This document shows positions 33,541-43,742 of a stretch of 64,000 bases of DNA, piece after piece (the stretch's first letter is position 1; every line of letters begins with the position of its first letter). Source of the stretch: Fructobacillus cardui (lineage in GTDB: Bacteria > Bacillota > Bacilli > Lactobacillales > Lactobacillaceae); assembly GCF_023218935.1 (NCBI RefSeq), contig NZ_JAJIAL010000006.1. The stretch is one strand, 5' to 3'. The position numbers were made by a program, and so were the translations under genes. Under the pieces are notes generated by a model. The model was given only the letters and a program-made list of their open reading frames with translations, was not told where the DNA came from and made no database searches.

Positions 33541-34929
33541 ATGACCAGTAATTCGCAAATGAATTTTTCGCAGATGAAACGGGCGGCCTTGGTCGTAGCT
33601 GCTGCACTGTTTATGCAAATGCTTGATTCAACCATTGTCACAACAGCGCTACCACAGATTGCAACTGATTTGAAAGTGGCCCAAAGCACGGCCTCATTGC
33701 TCGTGTCGGTTTATATGCTGTTTTCCGCTATCTTTATTCCATTATCTGGTTGGTTAGCCAAAAAGGTTCGCCGAAAGAACTTATTTTTGATTGCCGTGGG
33801 TCTTTTCACGGTTTCATCCGTGCTGGCCGGGCTCTTTAACAACTTGACCTATTTGTTGGTCATGCGGGCTATCCAGGGGATGTCCGGGGCCTTGATGGTG
33901 CCCGTCGGCCGCTTAATTATTTTGGAAAATACGGAACCAAAGAAAATGCTCCAAATCCTGTCTTACCTGGTTTGGCCGGCACTTTTGGCACCGGCGATTG
34001 CTCCTTTACTTGGGGGTTACGTCATTGCTAGTTTGTCCTGGCATTGGATTTTCTTTTTGAATCTGCCAATTGGCCTGTTAATCATCTTAACGGGTGCGTT
34101 CTTTATTTTGGATGATAACGAACGGGAAGACTTGCCCTTTGATTTATTTGGTTTCTTGCTTGTGGCGGTTGCCGGTGGGGGGCTTTTGATTGCTTCTGAA
34201 ATTCTGTCGCGTGGATTGTCACTCTTTTTCTGGGGCTTCTTGGTGCTGTTCGTAGCACTCGTCTTTTTGGCCTTGGCCTGGCACCATCTTTCAGCTAGCG
34301 ACCAACCGCTCTTTTCGCTAGAACCTCTGAAGGTCAAAACTTTCCGTGTCTATGAATCGGGTGGATCAATCTTTTGGATGACGATTGGCGCTTTGCCATA
34401 CCTTTTGACCTTGGTCTTGCAGGTCGCTTTCCATTGGTCACCAATCATGGCTGGAACCTATGTCATTTTTATCTTCGTCGGCAATATCGCCATTAAGCCG
34501 TTTACCACCGTGATTATTCGCCGTTTAGGCTACAAGTACGCCTTGGTGGTGGCTCTGAGCCTAGCTAGTTTAGCAACATTTTTGATGGCTGCCTTTCACG
34601 CCGATAGCGCCAAGGCATGGATTGCCTTTGTTGCCTTTGTATCAGGTGTCGGTCGCTCATTAGCTTTGACGTCTTACAATTCATTGTCTTTCTCGGAGCT
34701 TTCAAAGGAACAGAAGAATTCAGCTAATACCTTAACTTCAGTCCTCCAAATGCTGTCACAAGCTTTGGGTGTCGGGATTGTCGCAACGATTTTGGCTTTG
34801 CTTGGTCAGGTTATGAAAACCACGCTGGCCTATCAAATAACCTTCTTGATTGTGGGATTGTTTTCCCTGTACCCGCTTTTGGAGGTTTTAACCTTACCAA
34901 AAGATGCCGGGGCGCAAACTCTTAGTTAA
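33541..34929 (+). CDS. MFS multidrug exporter (DHA2/EmrB-QacA-like)
   Basis: A 462-residue major-facilitator protein. The family motif LDSTIVTTALPQIA is in helix 1, followed by GWLAKKVRRKNLF (motif A) and RAIQGMSGALMVPVGR (motif B). The number of helices (13-14) fits DHA2 drug/H+ antiporters. The substrate is unknown. It is a single-gene unit ending at a terminator. Confidence 0.88.
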   Translation: MTSNSQMNFSQMKRAALVVAAALFMQMLDSTIVTTALPQIATDLKVAQSTASLLVSVYMLFSAIFIPLSGWLAKKVRRKNLFLIAVGLFTVSSVLAGLFNNLTYLLVMRAIQGMSGALMVPVGRLIILENTEPKKMLQILSYLVWPALLAPAIAPLLGGYVIASLSWHWIFFLNLPIGLLIILTGAFFILDDNEREDLPFDLFGFLLVAVAGGGLLIASEILSRGLSLFFWGFLVLFVALVFLALAWHHLSASDQPLFSLEPLKVKTFRVYESGGSIFWMTIGALPYLLTLVLQVAFHWSPIMAGTYVIFIFVGNIAIKPFTTVIIRRLGYKYALVVALSLASLATFLMAAFHADSAKAWIAFVAFVSGVGRSLALTSYNSLSFSELSKEQKNSANTLTSVLQMLSQALGVGIVATILALLGQVMKTTLAYQITFLIVGLFSLYPLLEVLTLPKDAGAQTLS

Positions 34930-34936
34930 ATTTAAT

Positions 34937-34973
34937 AAAAAAAAGCCAAACAGCGCTTTGTTTGGCTTTTTTT
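34937..34973 (+). terminator. Terminator after MFS exporter
   Basis: AAAAAGCCAAACA pairs with TGTTTGGCTTTTT, followed by more T. Confidence 0.92.
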
Positions 34974-35050
34974 ATGAAGAAATTTGCTTTTTAGAAGTGG
35001 TCTAGTGGATAATGATGAATAACGAAATTGACAATTATTAGGAGGCGCAC

Positions 35051-36937
35051 ATGGTAGCAAAGTATCAAGATGATTTTTATCAGGCGGTCAACCAGGAGTG
35101 GCTAAATCAAGCCGAAATTCCGGCCGATAAGCCCGTCACCGGTGGTTTTTATGACTTGGCGGATAAGATTGAAGATTTGGAACGGGCCACGGTCAAAGAA
35201 ATCGAAGACGGTCAAAAGGCAGTCGCCGCTTTGGACCAGTTTGTTGCCTTCCACCAGTTGACCAAGGACTGGGACCGTCGCGGTCAAGATGAGGCGGGTC
35301 AAGTACAGCAATTCTTGCAACCGTTGCTCAAGATTGAAAACTGGGATGACTTCCAAGCAGCCGAAGGCCAATTGATTTTGGATTCTTATACGACACCACT
35401 GGCATTGACGGTTAGTCCGGATTCAAAGAATACGGCTCGTAACGAATTGTGGTTGGCCAATCCGGGGCTGATTTTGCCTGATACAACCAGTTATCAGGAC
35501 GAAGACAGCAAAAAGGATCTGTTGAGAACTTGGTCAACAATGGTTGCTGGGCTCTTGCAACGGTTTGGTTTTGCAGAAAAAGAGGCGCAAAAATTAGTTG
35601 ATGAGACTTTGGCGTTTGACCAAATTTTGGCGGATAGTGAGAGTTCTCGTGAAACGTTGTCGGATTACTGGAAGAATTACCATCCAACGGCCTTGGCTGA
35701 TTTGACAGAACAATTCACCGACTATCGAATTGCTGCGGTGATTGAAAAGGTACTAGGACAAAAGCCTGAAAAGGTGATCATCTTTGATGGGGCGTTCTTT
35801 GATAAGGCGAACGCTGTTTATCAAGAAAAGAATTTTGATTTGATCAAGTCTTGGTCAATTGTTCAAAATATGCTTGATATTGCCAAATTATTGGGGAACC
35901 AAAGCCGAATCGATGCCGGCGTCTTTGACCGAAAGTTGTCTGGTGCCAAGGAAGCGGTTGATGCAGACAAAGCTGCCTTCCGCCAGGCTCGAGCATTCTT
36001 TGCCCAAATCGTTGGTCGCTGGTACGGTCAAACTTATTTTGGCGAGGCTGCTAAAAAAGATGTCGAGAAGATGGTCCATGATTTGATTGGCGTATATGAA
36101 GGCCGCTTTGACCAACAAAAGTGGTTGTCGGCTGCGACGCGTGAAAAGGGCAAGGTGAAGTTAGCTGCCTTGCAAGTTAAGGTTGGTTACCCGGATCAGA
36201 TTCCTGCCTACTTGGAGAATCGAAAAGTCGATGTTCACAAGTCGCTTTTGGAAAACGTGGAAGACTTTTCTAAGGCTGCGGTGGCTGATCACTTTAGCCA
36301 GTGGGGACAGGCACCAGATACGAGTCGCTGGGAAATGCCAGGGGACCTGGTGAATGCCTATTACTCACCTGAATTCAATCAAATTGTCTTTCCAGCTGCT
36401 ATTTTGCAAGCGCCATTTTACGATTACCATCAATCATCCAGCCAAAACTTTGGTGGGATTGGGACCGTCATTGCCCACGAAATTACCCACGCCTTTGACA
36501 CTAACGGCGCCCGTTACGATGAACATGGAAACCTGAAGGAGTGGTGGACAAAGGAAGACTTCGAACACTTTGAACAGAAGACACAAGCGGTTGTTGCTGC
36601 TTTTGATGGTCAGGATTCAGCCGGGGCTAAGATTAATGGTCACTTGACTGTTTCTGAAAACGTTGCTGATTTGGGTGGAGTTTCCGCCTCTTTGGCAGCC
36701 GCTAAGGAACAAAAGGACTTTGATGCAAAAGCCTTCTTTGAAAACTTTGCCACATTGTGGCGGCAAAAGGCAGCACCGGCCTACCTTGCCATGTTAGCGA
36801 AGATTGATGTCCATGCACCAGCGAAGTTGCGAACAAACGTTATCTTGCCAAACTTTGATGATTTCCACCAAACTTATGGCATTCAGGCAGGGGATGGCAT
36901 GTGGTTGGATCCTGAAAAGCGCATTCAAATTTGGTAA
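35051..36937 (+). CDS. pepO: M13-family neutral endopeptidase PepO
   Basis: A 628-residue zinc metallopeptidase without signal peptide. The zinc site is HEITH, the third ligand Glu lies in ENVADLGG, and NAYYSPEFNQIVFPAAILQ forms the substrate-binding strand. The neprilysin-like enzyme cuts internal bonds in oligopeptides brought in by peptide transporters, a standard part of lactic-acid-bacterial proteolysis. AGGAGG precedes the ATG. Confidence 0.96.
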   Translation: MVAKYQDDFYQAVNQEWLNQAEIPADKPVTGGFYDLADKIEDLERATVKEIEDGQKAVAALDQFVAFHQLTKDWDRRGQDEAGQVQQFLQPLLKIENWDDFQAAEGQLILDSYTTPLALTVSPDSKNTARNELWLANPGLILPDTTSYQDEDSKKDLLRTWSTMVAGLLQRFGFAEKEAQKLVDETLAFDQILADSESSRETLSDYWKNYHPTALADLTEQFTDYRIAAVIEKVLGQKPEKVIIFDGAFFDKANAVYQEKNFDLIKSWSIVQNMLDIAKLLGNQSRIDAGVFDRKLSGAKEAVDADKAAFRQARAFFAQIVGRWYGQTYFGEAAKKDVEKMVHDLIGVYEGRFDQQKWLSAATREKGKVKLAALQVKVGYPDQIPAYLENRKVDVHKSLLENVEDFSKAAVADHFSQWGQAPDTSRWEMPGDLVNAYYSPEFNQIVFPAAILQAPFYDYHQSSSQNFGGIGTVIAHEITHAFDTNGARYDEHGNLKEWWTKEDFEHFEQKTQAVVAAFDGQDSAGAKINGHLTVSENVADLGGVSASLAAAKEQKDFDAKAFFENFATLWRQKAAPAYLAMLAKIDVHAPAKLRTNVILPNFDDFHQTYGIQAGDGMWLDPEKRIQIW

Positions 36938-37202
36938 TACGTTTAGGTTTTTTTCCTCAATTAGATAAAGCGGGGTGAAGGCTGTTCACCTTGTTCGAAA
37001 AAATAGAAAAAGTCAGTTACAGATCTGGCCACGAAACATTCGTGTGGGTAAATTCTTGTAATTGGCTTTTTCTTTTTGTTTTGCATTAACGGCGAATTGC
37101 GTTGTTTTTTGGAATAATCGCCTAAAAATAATCAAAAAAATCAGAAAAAAGACTTGCCACCTGCAATAATTCTTGTTATTATAGAATAGTTGTTTAGCGA
37201 AC
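36938..37202 (+). terminator. pepO terminator and tRNA upstream region
   Basis: AAAAAGTCAGTTACA (37007-37021) pairs with TGTAATTGGCTTTTT (37057-37071), enclosing CCACGAA / TTCGTGTGG: a long terminator. A smaller GGTGAA/TTCACC hairpin lies before it. The rest up to the tRNAs is AT-rich and should hold their promoter; TATAGAAT at about 37180 is the best -10 candidate. Confidence 0.8.
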
Positions 37203-37285
37203 GGGAGTGTAGCGAAGTCTGGCTAAACGCGACGGACTGTAACTCCGTTCCTTCGGGTTCGTAGGTTCGAATCCTACCGCTCCCA
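37203..37285 (+). tRNA. tRNA-Tyr(GTA)
   Basis: A cloverleaf with acceptor GGGAGTG / CGCTCCC (one G-T), anticodon stem CGGA/TCCG with anticodon GTA at 37239-37241, a long type II variable arm and T arm GTAGGTTCGAATCCTAC. CCA is not encoded. It is the regulator and substrate of TyrS (T-box at 20.6 kb). Confidence 0.97.
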
Positions 37286-37314
37286 TTGCCTCGCTTCAGG
37301 CAAAATAGAAGCAT

Positions 37315-37386
37315 TGCCCCTTGGCCAAGTGGTAAGGCAGAGGTTTTTGGTACCTCCATGCGCTGGTTCGATCCCAGCAGGGGCAA
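37315..37386 (+). tRNA. tRNA-Gln(TTG)
   Basis: Acceptor TGCCCCT / AGGGGCA, anticodon stem GAGGT/ACCTC with anticodon TTG at 37347-37349 and T arm GCTGGTTCGATCCCAGC. It is 29 bases after tRNA-Tyr, so the two are probably one transcript. Confidence 0.97.
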
Positions 37387-37394
37387 CTAAGATG

Positions 37395-37420
37395 CCGGTT
37401 CAGTGATGAACCGGTTTTTT
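37395..37420 (+). terminator. Terminator of tRNA-Tyr/Gln unit
   Basis: CCGGTTCA / TGAACCGG with GTGA loop, followed by six T. Confidence 0.93.
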
Positions 37421-37591
37421 GTTGTCTTTTTTTTCTGATTTTCTTAAAAAAATCAGTTTTGGTGAGCATCTGATTTAGAATCGTTATTTTTTGACATCTT
37501 TCGACAATAAAATTCTATGAGACCCCAAGACATTTACAGTTTTTTGCTTTATAATTGGTCTTGTTTAAACAAAGAATATTTGGAGGCAATT

Positions 37592-38809
37592 ATGGCAAAA
37601 TTAGCAGTAACTGACTTGGCCGTGAGCGGCAAGAAGGTTTTGATGCGTGTGGACTTTAATGTCCCTATCAAAGATGGTGTGATTGGTAACGATAACCGAA
37701 TCGTAGCCGCATTACCAACAATCAAGCACGTTATCGCCGAAAACGGCCGTGCAATCTTGTTCTCACACTTGGGTCGAATCAAGTCAGAAGAAGACAAGCC
37801 AGGTTTGTCACTTGAACCAGTAGCAAAGCGCTTGGGCGAATTGCTTGGACAAGAAGTTATTTTTGTTCCTGAAACACGTGGTGCTCAATTGGAACAAGCT
37901 ATTGCTGATTTGAAGGACGGTCAAGTATTGATGGTCCAAAACACTCGTTATGAAGATGTTCATGACGGTGAACAAGTTAAGCTTGAATCAAAGAACGACC
38001 CTGAATTGGGTAAGTACTGGGCTTCACTTGGTGATGACATGTTCATCAACGATGCCTTTGGAACTGCTCACCGTGCCCACGCTTCAAACGTTGGAATCGC
38101 TTCAAACGTTGACCAAGCTGCAGCCGGCTTCTTGATGGAAAAGGAAATCAAGTTCTTGGGTGACGCTGTTGATACACCAAAGCGTCCATTCGTTGCCATC
38201 ATTGGTGGTGCCAAGGTCTCTGACAAGATTGAAGTTGTTCAATCATTGTTGAAGAAGGCTGACAAGGTGATTATCGGTGGTGGAATGGCTTATACTTTCG
38301 ATGCTGCCAAGGGCAACAAGATTGGAAAGTCATTGTTTGAAGCCGACAAGGTTGACTTGGCTAAGGAATTGATGGCAGAAGCAGGGGACAAGTTGGTTTT
38401 GCCAATCGATGCCGTTGCTGCTGACAACTTTGCCAACGATGCTAAGACAGTGACTGTTGATTCAGACGCTGGTATCCCTGACGGTTACATGGGCTTGGAC
38501 ATTGGTCCTAAGTCAATTGACTTGTTCAAGAAGGTTTTGTCAGATGCCAAGACGGTTGTATGGAACGGCCCAATGGGTGTCTTTGAAATGGAAAACTTTG
38601 CCAAGGGAACTTTGGCAATCGGAAACGCCTTGGTTGATGTAACCAAGAATGGTGGTACAACCATTGTTGGTGGTGGTGACTCAACTGCTGCCGTGCAAGC
38701 TTTGGGTGTTGCTGACCAATTGTCACACATCTCAACTGGTGGTGGCGCATCTTTGGAATACTTGGAAGGCAAGACTTTGCCAGGTATCCAATCATTGACT
38801 GACAAGTAA
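37592..38809 (+). CDS. pgk: Phosphoglycerate kinase
   Basis: A 405-residue glycolytic enzyme making ATP and 3-phosphoglycerate from 1,3-bisphosphoglycerate. Key sites are RVDFNVP, the signature NTRYEDV, IIGGAKVSDKI and the nucleotide site GGGDSTAA. GGAGG before ATG 37592 sets the start. TATAAT at 37550-37555 is a likely -10. The codon usage is strongly biased to AAG, TTG and GTT, as expected for a highly expressed gene. It stands alone, not in a gap-pgk-tpi operon. Confidence 0.98.
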   Translation: MAKLAVTDLAVSGKKVLMRVDFNVPIKDGVIGNDNRIVAALPTIKHVIAENGRAILFSHLGRIKSEEDKPGLSLEPVAKRLGELLGQEVIFVPETRGAQLEQAIADLKDGQVLMVQNTRYEDVHDGEQVKLESKNDPELGKYWASLGDDMFINDAFGTAHRAHASNVGIASNVDQAAAGFLMEKEIKFLGDAVDTPKRPFVAIIGGAKVSDKIEVVQSLLKKADKVIIGGGMAYTFDAAKGNKIGKSLFEADKVDLAKELMAEAGDKLVLPIDAVAADNFANDAKTVTVDSDAGIPDGYMGLDIGPKSIDLFKKVLSDAKTVVWNGPMGVFEMENFAKGTLAIGNALVDVTKNGGTTIVGGGDSTAAVQALGVADQLSHISTGGGASLEYLEGKTLPGIQSLTDK

Positions 38810-38820
38810 AAAACGATTTG

Positions 38821-38850
38821 AAACCAAGCCATTTTGTGCTTGGTTTTTTT
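38821..38850 (+). terminator. Terminator after pgk
   Basis: AAACCAAGC pairs with GCTTGGTTT, followed by T. Confidence 0.9.
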
Positions 38851-39010
38851 ATACATAAAATCCGAATTCTTCCTAATAAGTCTGTTAAAATAGAAGCTAA
38901 TCGTGGGAGAGAAAACGAACAAAAAGTTTGAATTTGTTTGTTATTTATACTCTTTATAAATAGAAGAAATTAGCGTATAATGACAACAACTTATTTTCGA
39001 GAGGTGCACC

Positions 39011-41380
39011 GTGTCAAAAGAGCAATTAGTCAATGAACAAGCCTATTTAGACCAAACTCTGGGAAAGATTACCAATTCCCTGGAAAGTACCAAAGAGGAG
39101 ATTAAAAAATCCAAAGGGTCACTGGCAGACGTCGCCAGCGCCTGGGACGATGTCCGGGTCAAAACCAGTACCTATTCTGGCATTGTTGAAACGGCCATGT
39201 CCGTTCGTCAACAGCAACAAGCCATTGCAGAGCGTGAAGCAGCCCAGTCACGGGCTGAAGTCCGCTATCAGACTTTATCGAAGCAAATTGTTAAGCCATA
39301 TTTTGCTCGTATCGACTTTACTGACCCCAGTGAGGAGAATCAAGAGCCTGAGTCAATCTATATTGGTTTAGCTTCTTATTCCGATGATAATGGTCGTTTC
39401 TACATCTATGATTGGCGGACCCCGGTTGCCTCCATCTACTATGATGGTGGTTTGGGTGATGTCGAATACTTGACGCCAGTCGGCCCACAAAAAGCCGACG
39501 TTTCTTTGAAGCGTCAATTTGAAATTGAAGATGGGGTTATTGTGACCCTCTTTGATACCGAAGAGGCCATTGGGGATGCCATGCTCTTAAACGCCTTGTC
39601 CGGTGAGTCTTCCACTAAGATGAAGTCGATTGTCACGACGATTCAAAAGGAACAGAACAAAATTATCCGCAATACAGATGCTGATTTGCTCTTCGTACAG
39701 GGGGCAGCAGGGTCTGGGAAGACGGCCGCCATTATGCAGCGAGTGGCTTACTTGCTTTACCGTTATCGCGGTAAGCTGAACTCTGGCCAGGTTGTGATGT
39801 TCTCGCCCAACCAGTTGTTTAATGACTATGTTGACCAAGTTTTGCCCGAATTAGGGGAACAGAACCTGGTTCAGTTGACCTTCTTCCAATACGCTTCCCG
39901 GCGCCTGCCTCGGTTCTCAGTTCAGACCTTGGCAGAACGGTTTGAAAAATCAATGGAACACGAAAAGATTGAGCGCATGCTTGGATCTTTGCAAATGTTT
40001 GAAGCAACAAAAGCCTACGCGGAATCCCTCAATGAAAAGGGACTGGCTGCTCGTAGCTTGAATTTCCGTGGCGCACCACTGATTTCCAAGAAAAAAATCC
40101 TAGAAATCTACTATCAATATAATAGTAATTACAAGTTGTCACAGCGCTTGGAAGCTACTCAGGATTCCTTGCTTCGGTCACTGCGAGCCCAAGTCAGTCA
40201 CCAGATGAAGCAGGACTGGGTCGAATTAGCCATTGAAAACCTCTCTAAGGAAGAATATGACGAATTGGTTGGCGCTGGTGCTACCCGTTTGGGGGATGAC
40301 CAGGAAGGCGACGCCGCAGCAATGACTCGTCGTCACCAACTTGGTGCCGGTCCGCAGGAGCGCGAGTTTAAATCAGATAAACAGGAAAGAAATTTTCTCG
40401 CCAAGAAGATTACGACACAGGCTTTGCGCCCCTTGGCGAAGAAGATTCGTCGCTCTGGCTTTATTAACATCAACACGCAGTTTGTTGACTTCTTAATGGC
40501 CTTGCCAAAGTTCTTGTCCTTAGCTGATTTTGGCGTAATAGAAGACGAATGGCAGTCATATCTGAACGAAGTCGTAGCAAACTTAAAGAAGCACGAATTA
40601 ACGTTGGCAAACACAACGATTTACCTGTATTTGTATGACTTAATTACAGGTAAGCACGGCCAACGCGACATTCGCTACCTCTTTATCGATGAAATTCAGG
40701 ACTATACGCCATTCCAGCTGGCCTTCTTGAAGTTCTCCTTCCCAAACGCTAAATTTACTGTTTTGGGTGACTTAAACCAGGCTATTTTCACACAAGACTG
40801 GGCCAATAGCCTTGAAAAAGACTTTGCCTCACTCTTTGATCCCGCTAAGGTGGAATTGATTGATTTGACCCAGACCTACCGGTCAACGGAACAAATAACG
40901 AATTTCTCCAAGGAATTGTTGGCCGATGGAAAGGCCATTGAAGCCTTTAACCGTGAAGGTGAATTGCCCGTCTTGAAGATGGCGAAAACGGCTGACCAGG
41001 CTGTTGATTTAGTTAAGGAACAATTGGCCGAAAACGCGGCTGATGGCGAAAAAACGGCGATTATCACCCAGACATTGGATGCTGCAAGAGAATTGGCTCA
41101 GCAGTTGTCTGATACGAAGGTGACGTTGATTCACTCTGAAAATCAGCGTTTGGCGCCAGGTGCCGTGATTATTCCATCATACCTTGCCAAGGGCTTGGAG
41201 TTTGATGCGGTGATCATTTGGCAGGCGGATGCTGCTCACTACGAAAAGGAAGACCAGCAGCGCTTGCTGTATACGGTCGCTTCTCGAGCAATGCACCGTT
41301 TGACGATGATCGGCCAAGGACGGGTATCACCGTTGATTGCGGCAGTACCAAAGGCCCTTTACGCCACAGTGGAGGAGTAA
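39011..41380 (+). CDS. helD: HelD-like UvrD/Rep-family helicase
   Basis: A 789-residue superfamily 1 ATPase with GTG start after GAGAGG. The N-terminal ~100 residues form a coiled coil, as in HelD proteins that reach into RNA polymerase. The helicase motifs are QGAAGSGKTAA, LFIDEIQDYTP, VLGDLNQAIF and LTQTYRST. In Firmicutes HelD releases stalled RNA polymerase; that role is inferred here. The coaA gene follows after 2 bases. A promoter TATAAT lies about 25 bases upstream. Confidence 0.9.
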   Translation: MSKEQLVNEQAYLDQTLGKITNSLESTKEEIKKSKGSLADVASAWDDVRVKTSTYSGIVETAMSVRQQQQAIAEREAAQSRAEVRYQTLSKQIVKPYFARIDFTDPSEENQEPESIYIGLASYSDDNGRFYIYDWRTPVASIYYDGGLGDVEYLTPVGPQKADVSLKRQFEIEDGVIVTLFDTEEAIGDAMLLNALSGESSTKMKSIVTTIQKEQNKIIRNTDADLLFVQGAAGSGKTAAIMQRVAYLLYRYRGKLNSGQVVMFSPNQLFNDYVDQVLPELGEQNLVQLTFFQYASRRLPRFSVQTLAERFEKSMEHEKIERMLGSLQMFEATKAYAESLNEKGLAARSLNFRGAPLISKKKILEIYYQYNSNYKLSQRLEATQDSLLRSLRAQVSHQMKQDWVELAIENLSKEEYDELVGAGATRLGDDQEGDAAAMTRRHQLGAGPQEREFKSDKQERNFLAKKITTQALRPLAKKIRRSGFININTQFVDFLMALPKFLSLADFGVIEDEWQSYLNEVVANLKKHELTLANTTIYLYLYDLITGKHGQRDIRYLFIDEIQDYTPFQLAFLKFSFPNAKFTVLGDLNQAIFTQDWANSLEKDFASLFDPAKVELIDLTQTYRSTEQITNFSKELLADGKAIEAFNREGELPVLKMAKTADQAVDLVKEQLAENAADGEKTAIITQTLDAARELAQQLSDTKVTLIHSENQRLAPGAVIIPSYLAKGLEFDAVIIWQADAAHYEKEDQQRLLYTVASRAMHRLTMIGQGRVSPLIAAVPKALYATVEE

Positions 41381-41382
41381 GC

Positions 41383-42087
41383 ATGACAAATTTAGTTGAA
41401 AAAATTTATGAGGCCCATCATGGGTCTTTTTTAACGGTTGGAATGACCGGATCAGTTGCTGTTGGTAAATCGACTTTGGCAGCGGAATTGGCTCAGGGTT
41501 TGCAAAAAAAAGGACTTGTGGCCACCGTCATTTCCACAGATGACTTTTTGAAGACCAACCAAGTCTTAAAGGATGAGGGGATTTTTGATCAAAAGGGTTT
41601 CCCGCAAAGTTATTATTTGCAGGATTTAGTCCAGTTGATTGAAAATTTTAAGGCTGGCATGAAAAGTCAGGTCATTAACCGCTATTCACAAACTCGGGCT
41701 GATATTGTGCCGGGTGAAAAGCAAGAAATTAGGCGACCGGACATCTTAATTATTGAGGGTGTCGTTGCCCTTCAATTACCGGCAGAAAACCTTGATCAAA
41801 CGGTTTTTGTCGAAGCGGATATGAACGATATTAAGGACTGGTACTTGGAACGTAACTTCTTGGCAACGGTGAAGGCAAGCAGCCAGCCGCAGTCTTGGCG
41901 TTACCAGTACAAGGACATGGCGATTAAGGACTTTTACGACCTTGCCTTATCTGTTTGGGAGCAGACAAATCAGGTCAATTATGATCGCTATATCCAAAAA
42001 ACACGGGCGGATGCCGACCTAATTTTACAGCTTGATCGCTACCATCATCCTGTTTCTTTAACGATGGGTTCTCAATCACAGAACTAG
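41383..42087 (+). CDS. coaA: Type I pantothenate kinase-like (CoaA)
   Basis: A 234-residue P-loop kinase. TGSVAVGKSTLA, the TDDFLKTNQVLKDEG block, KGFPQSYYLQDL and PDILIIEGVVALQ align well with CoaA of E. coli, the first step of CoA synthesis. It is shorter than the usual ~310 residues and lacks the N-terminal extension, so a uridine-kinase-like activity cannot be excluded. Start at 41383 follows GGAGGAG inside the end of helD; the ORF extending upstream in helD is a shadow. Confidence 0.83.
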   Translation: MTNLVEKIYEAHHGSFLTVGMTGSVAVGKSTLAAELAQGLQKKGLVATVISTDDFLKTNQVLKDEGIFDQKGFPQSYYLQDLVQLIENFKAGMKSQVINRYSQTRADIVPGEKQEIRRPDILIIEGVVALQLPAENLDQTVFVEADMNDIKDWYLERNFLATVKASSQPQSWRYQYKDMAIKDFYDLALSVWEQTNQVNYDRYIQKTRADADLILQLDRYHHPVSLTMGSQSQN

Positions 42088-42107
42088 AAGACCGAATGTT
42101 CGGAAAT

Positions 42108-42136
42108 TTGACAGGGGCCATTTCCATTGGTAAGAT
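42108..42136 (+). promoter_or_regulatory. Promoter of LmrB-like exporter operon
   Basis: TTGACA (42108-42113), 17-bp spacer, TAAGAT (42131-42136). Confidence 0.7.
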
Positions 42137-42232
42137 TGTTGCTTGGGTTTAGAATATTAGAAAAATAACAAATTATGGGTTAAAGTATCCATAGGCAACA
42201 AATTTTATTTGCACAACAAATGGAGGAAGAAC

Positions 42233-43741
42233 ATGGCAGAAAATGCTGACATGAATGGAAAGCCGATTAATCGCGCGGCTATGATGGCCCTGTTGATGAT
42301 TGGATCTTTTATCATTATTATCATGCAGACGTCATTGGGAACAGCTTTGCCAGCCCTGATGACTGCCTTTAATGTCGATACGGCGACGGTTCAATGGCTG
42401 ACAACCATCTTTTTGATGGTTAACGGTATTATGGTGCCCGTTTCCGCCTTTTTGACGACGAGAATTCCAACGAAGTATCTGTATCTATCTGCTTTGGTGG
42501 TCTATACGATTGGTACGGCAGTGGCTTATGTGACGCCAACTAATGCCTTTTGGCTGTTGATGGTCGCTCGTGCATTGCAGGCGATTGCTGCTGGAATTGT
42601 GATGCCACTGATGCAGGTTGTGGCCTTAACGCTTTTTGATGCCAAGTCACGTGGTAAGGCATTGGGAATGGTCGGTTTGGTGATTGGAATGGCCCCAGCT
42701 ATCGGCCCAACATTGACTGGTTGGATTTTGGATTCAAAGCATGATGCCTTGGGGATGACTGTTGGAGGTGACTGGCGGTCAATTTTCGGTATGGTCTTGC
42801 CACTGGCTGTGATTGTCTTAGTTTTGTCAATCATTTACTTCCGTAATGTTTTGGAAACGCGTAAGGTTAGTTTGGATATCCGTTCATTGATTGAATCGAC
42901 TGTTGGTTTCGGTTTGGTTTTGTTTGGATCAGCCATGGTTTCAAACTATTCATGGACAAACTTTACTTGGGTTTTGGCACCAATGATTGTTGGGGTCTTA
43001 GTGATTGCTGAGTTCGTGCGTCACCAACTTCACATGGAAAAGCCATTCTTGGACGTTTCTGTCTTTAAAAATAAGCAATTTGCTTTGACGTCAGCCTTGG
43101 TTGCCTTGACCTTTATCGCCATGATTGGTGTTGAAATGGTCTTGCCAATCTATATGCAACGGGTTCGTGGCTTGTCAGCCTTAAATTCAGGTTTGACACT
43201 CTTGCCTGGTGCTTTGATGATTGGGGTCATGTCACCAATTGCTGGCTATTTCTATGATCTTTACGGAGCAAAACGCTTGGCAGCCTTTGGTTTTGCCATG
43301 ATTTTGCTGGGAACGATTCCGTTCCAATTCTTGACTGAAACAACACCAACGATTTATATCACGGCCTTGTACATGGTTCGAATGATGGGTGTCGGAATTA
43401 CGATGATGCCATTAACGTCATCTGCTATGGGGGCTTTGCACCTCAATCAAACGGCGCAGGGAACTGCGGTTAACAATACGGCCCGTCAGATTGCGGCCTC
43501 ATTGGGAACGGCAATTCTTGCTTCCGTGATGCAGTCACAAATTAATAATAACTTGCCAAGCGATTCTTTGAAGACGGCCGATCCGATTGCCTATGGCTCA
43601 AAGGCCTTACAGGCCAGCTTGGATGGTTTCCATGCATCCTTCCTCTTGGCCGCTTGCTTTGCTTTGCTAGCCTTTGCGCTGTCATTTTTGATGCATAAGG
43701 GTAAGGTTGAGCCAAAATCAGCAGTAGGAAAGGAGAACTAA
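42233..43741 (+). CDS. MFS drug exporter, LmrB-like (DHA2, 14 helices)
   Basis: A 502-residue proton-driven exporter. MQTSLGTALPALMTAFNVDTATVQWLTTIFLMVNG and ALQAIAAGIVMPLMQVV are close to LmrB/LmrA-type lincomycin exporters. GGAGG precedes ATG 42233. The DUF4811 gene follows one base after the stop, a pairing often seen in Lactobacillales. Confidence 0.9.
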   Translation: MAENADMNGKPINRAAMMALLMIGSFIIIIMQTSLGTALPALMTAFNVDTATVQWLTTIFLMVNGIMVPVSAFLTTRIPTKYLYLSALVVYTIGTAVAYVTPTNAFWLLMVARALQAIAAGIVMPLMQVVALTLFDAKSRGKALGMVGLVIGMAPAIGPTLTGWILDSKHDALGMTVGGDWRSIFGMVLPLAVIVLVLSIIYFRNVLETRKVSLDIRSLIESTVGFGLVLFGSAMVSNYSWTNFTWVLAPMIVGVLVIAEFVRHQLHMEKPFLDVSVFKNKQFALTSALVALTFIAMIGVEMVLPIYMQRVRGLSALNSGLTLLPGALMIGVMSPIAGYFYDLYGAKRLAAFGFAMILLGTIPFQFLTETTPTIYITALYMVRMMGVGITMMPLTSSAMGALHLNQTAQGTAVNNTARQIAASLGTAILASVMQSQINNNLPSDSLKTADPIAYGSKALQASLDGFHASFLLAACFALLAFALSFLMHKGKVEPKSAVGKEN

Positions 43742-43742
43742 G

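Noticed and set aside
41218..41382. N-terminal extension of the CoaA-like kinase into helD
   Set aside because: The extension is a shadow of helD in another frame; the ATG at 41383 has a good SD and gives the family-like start.
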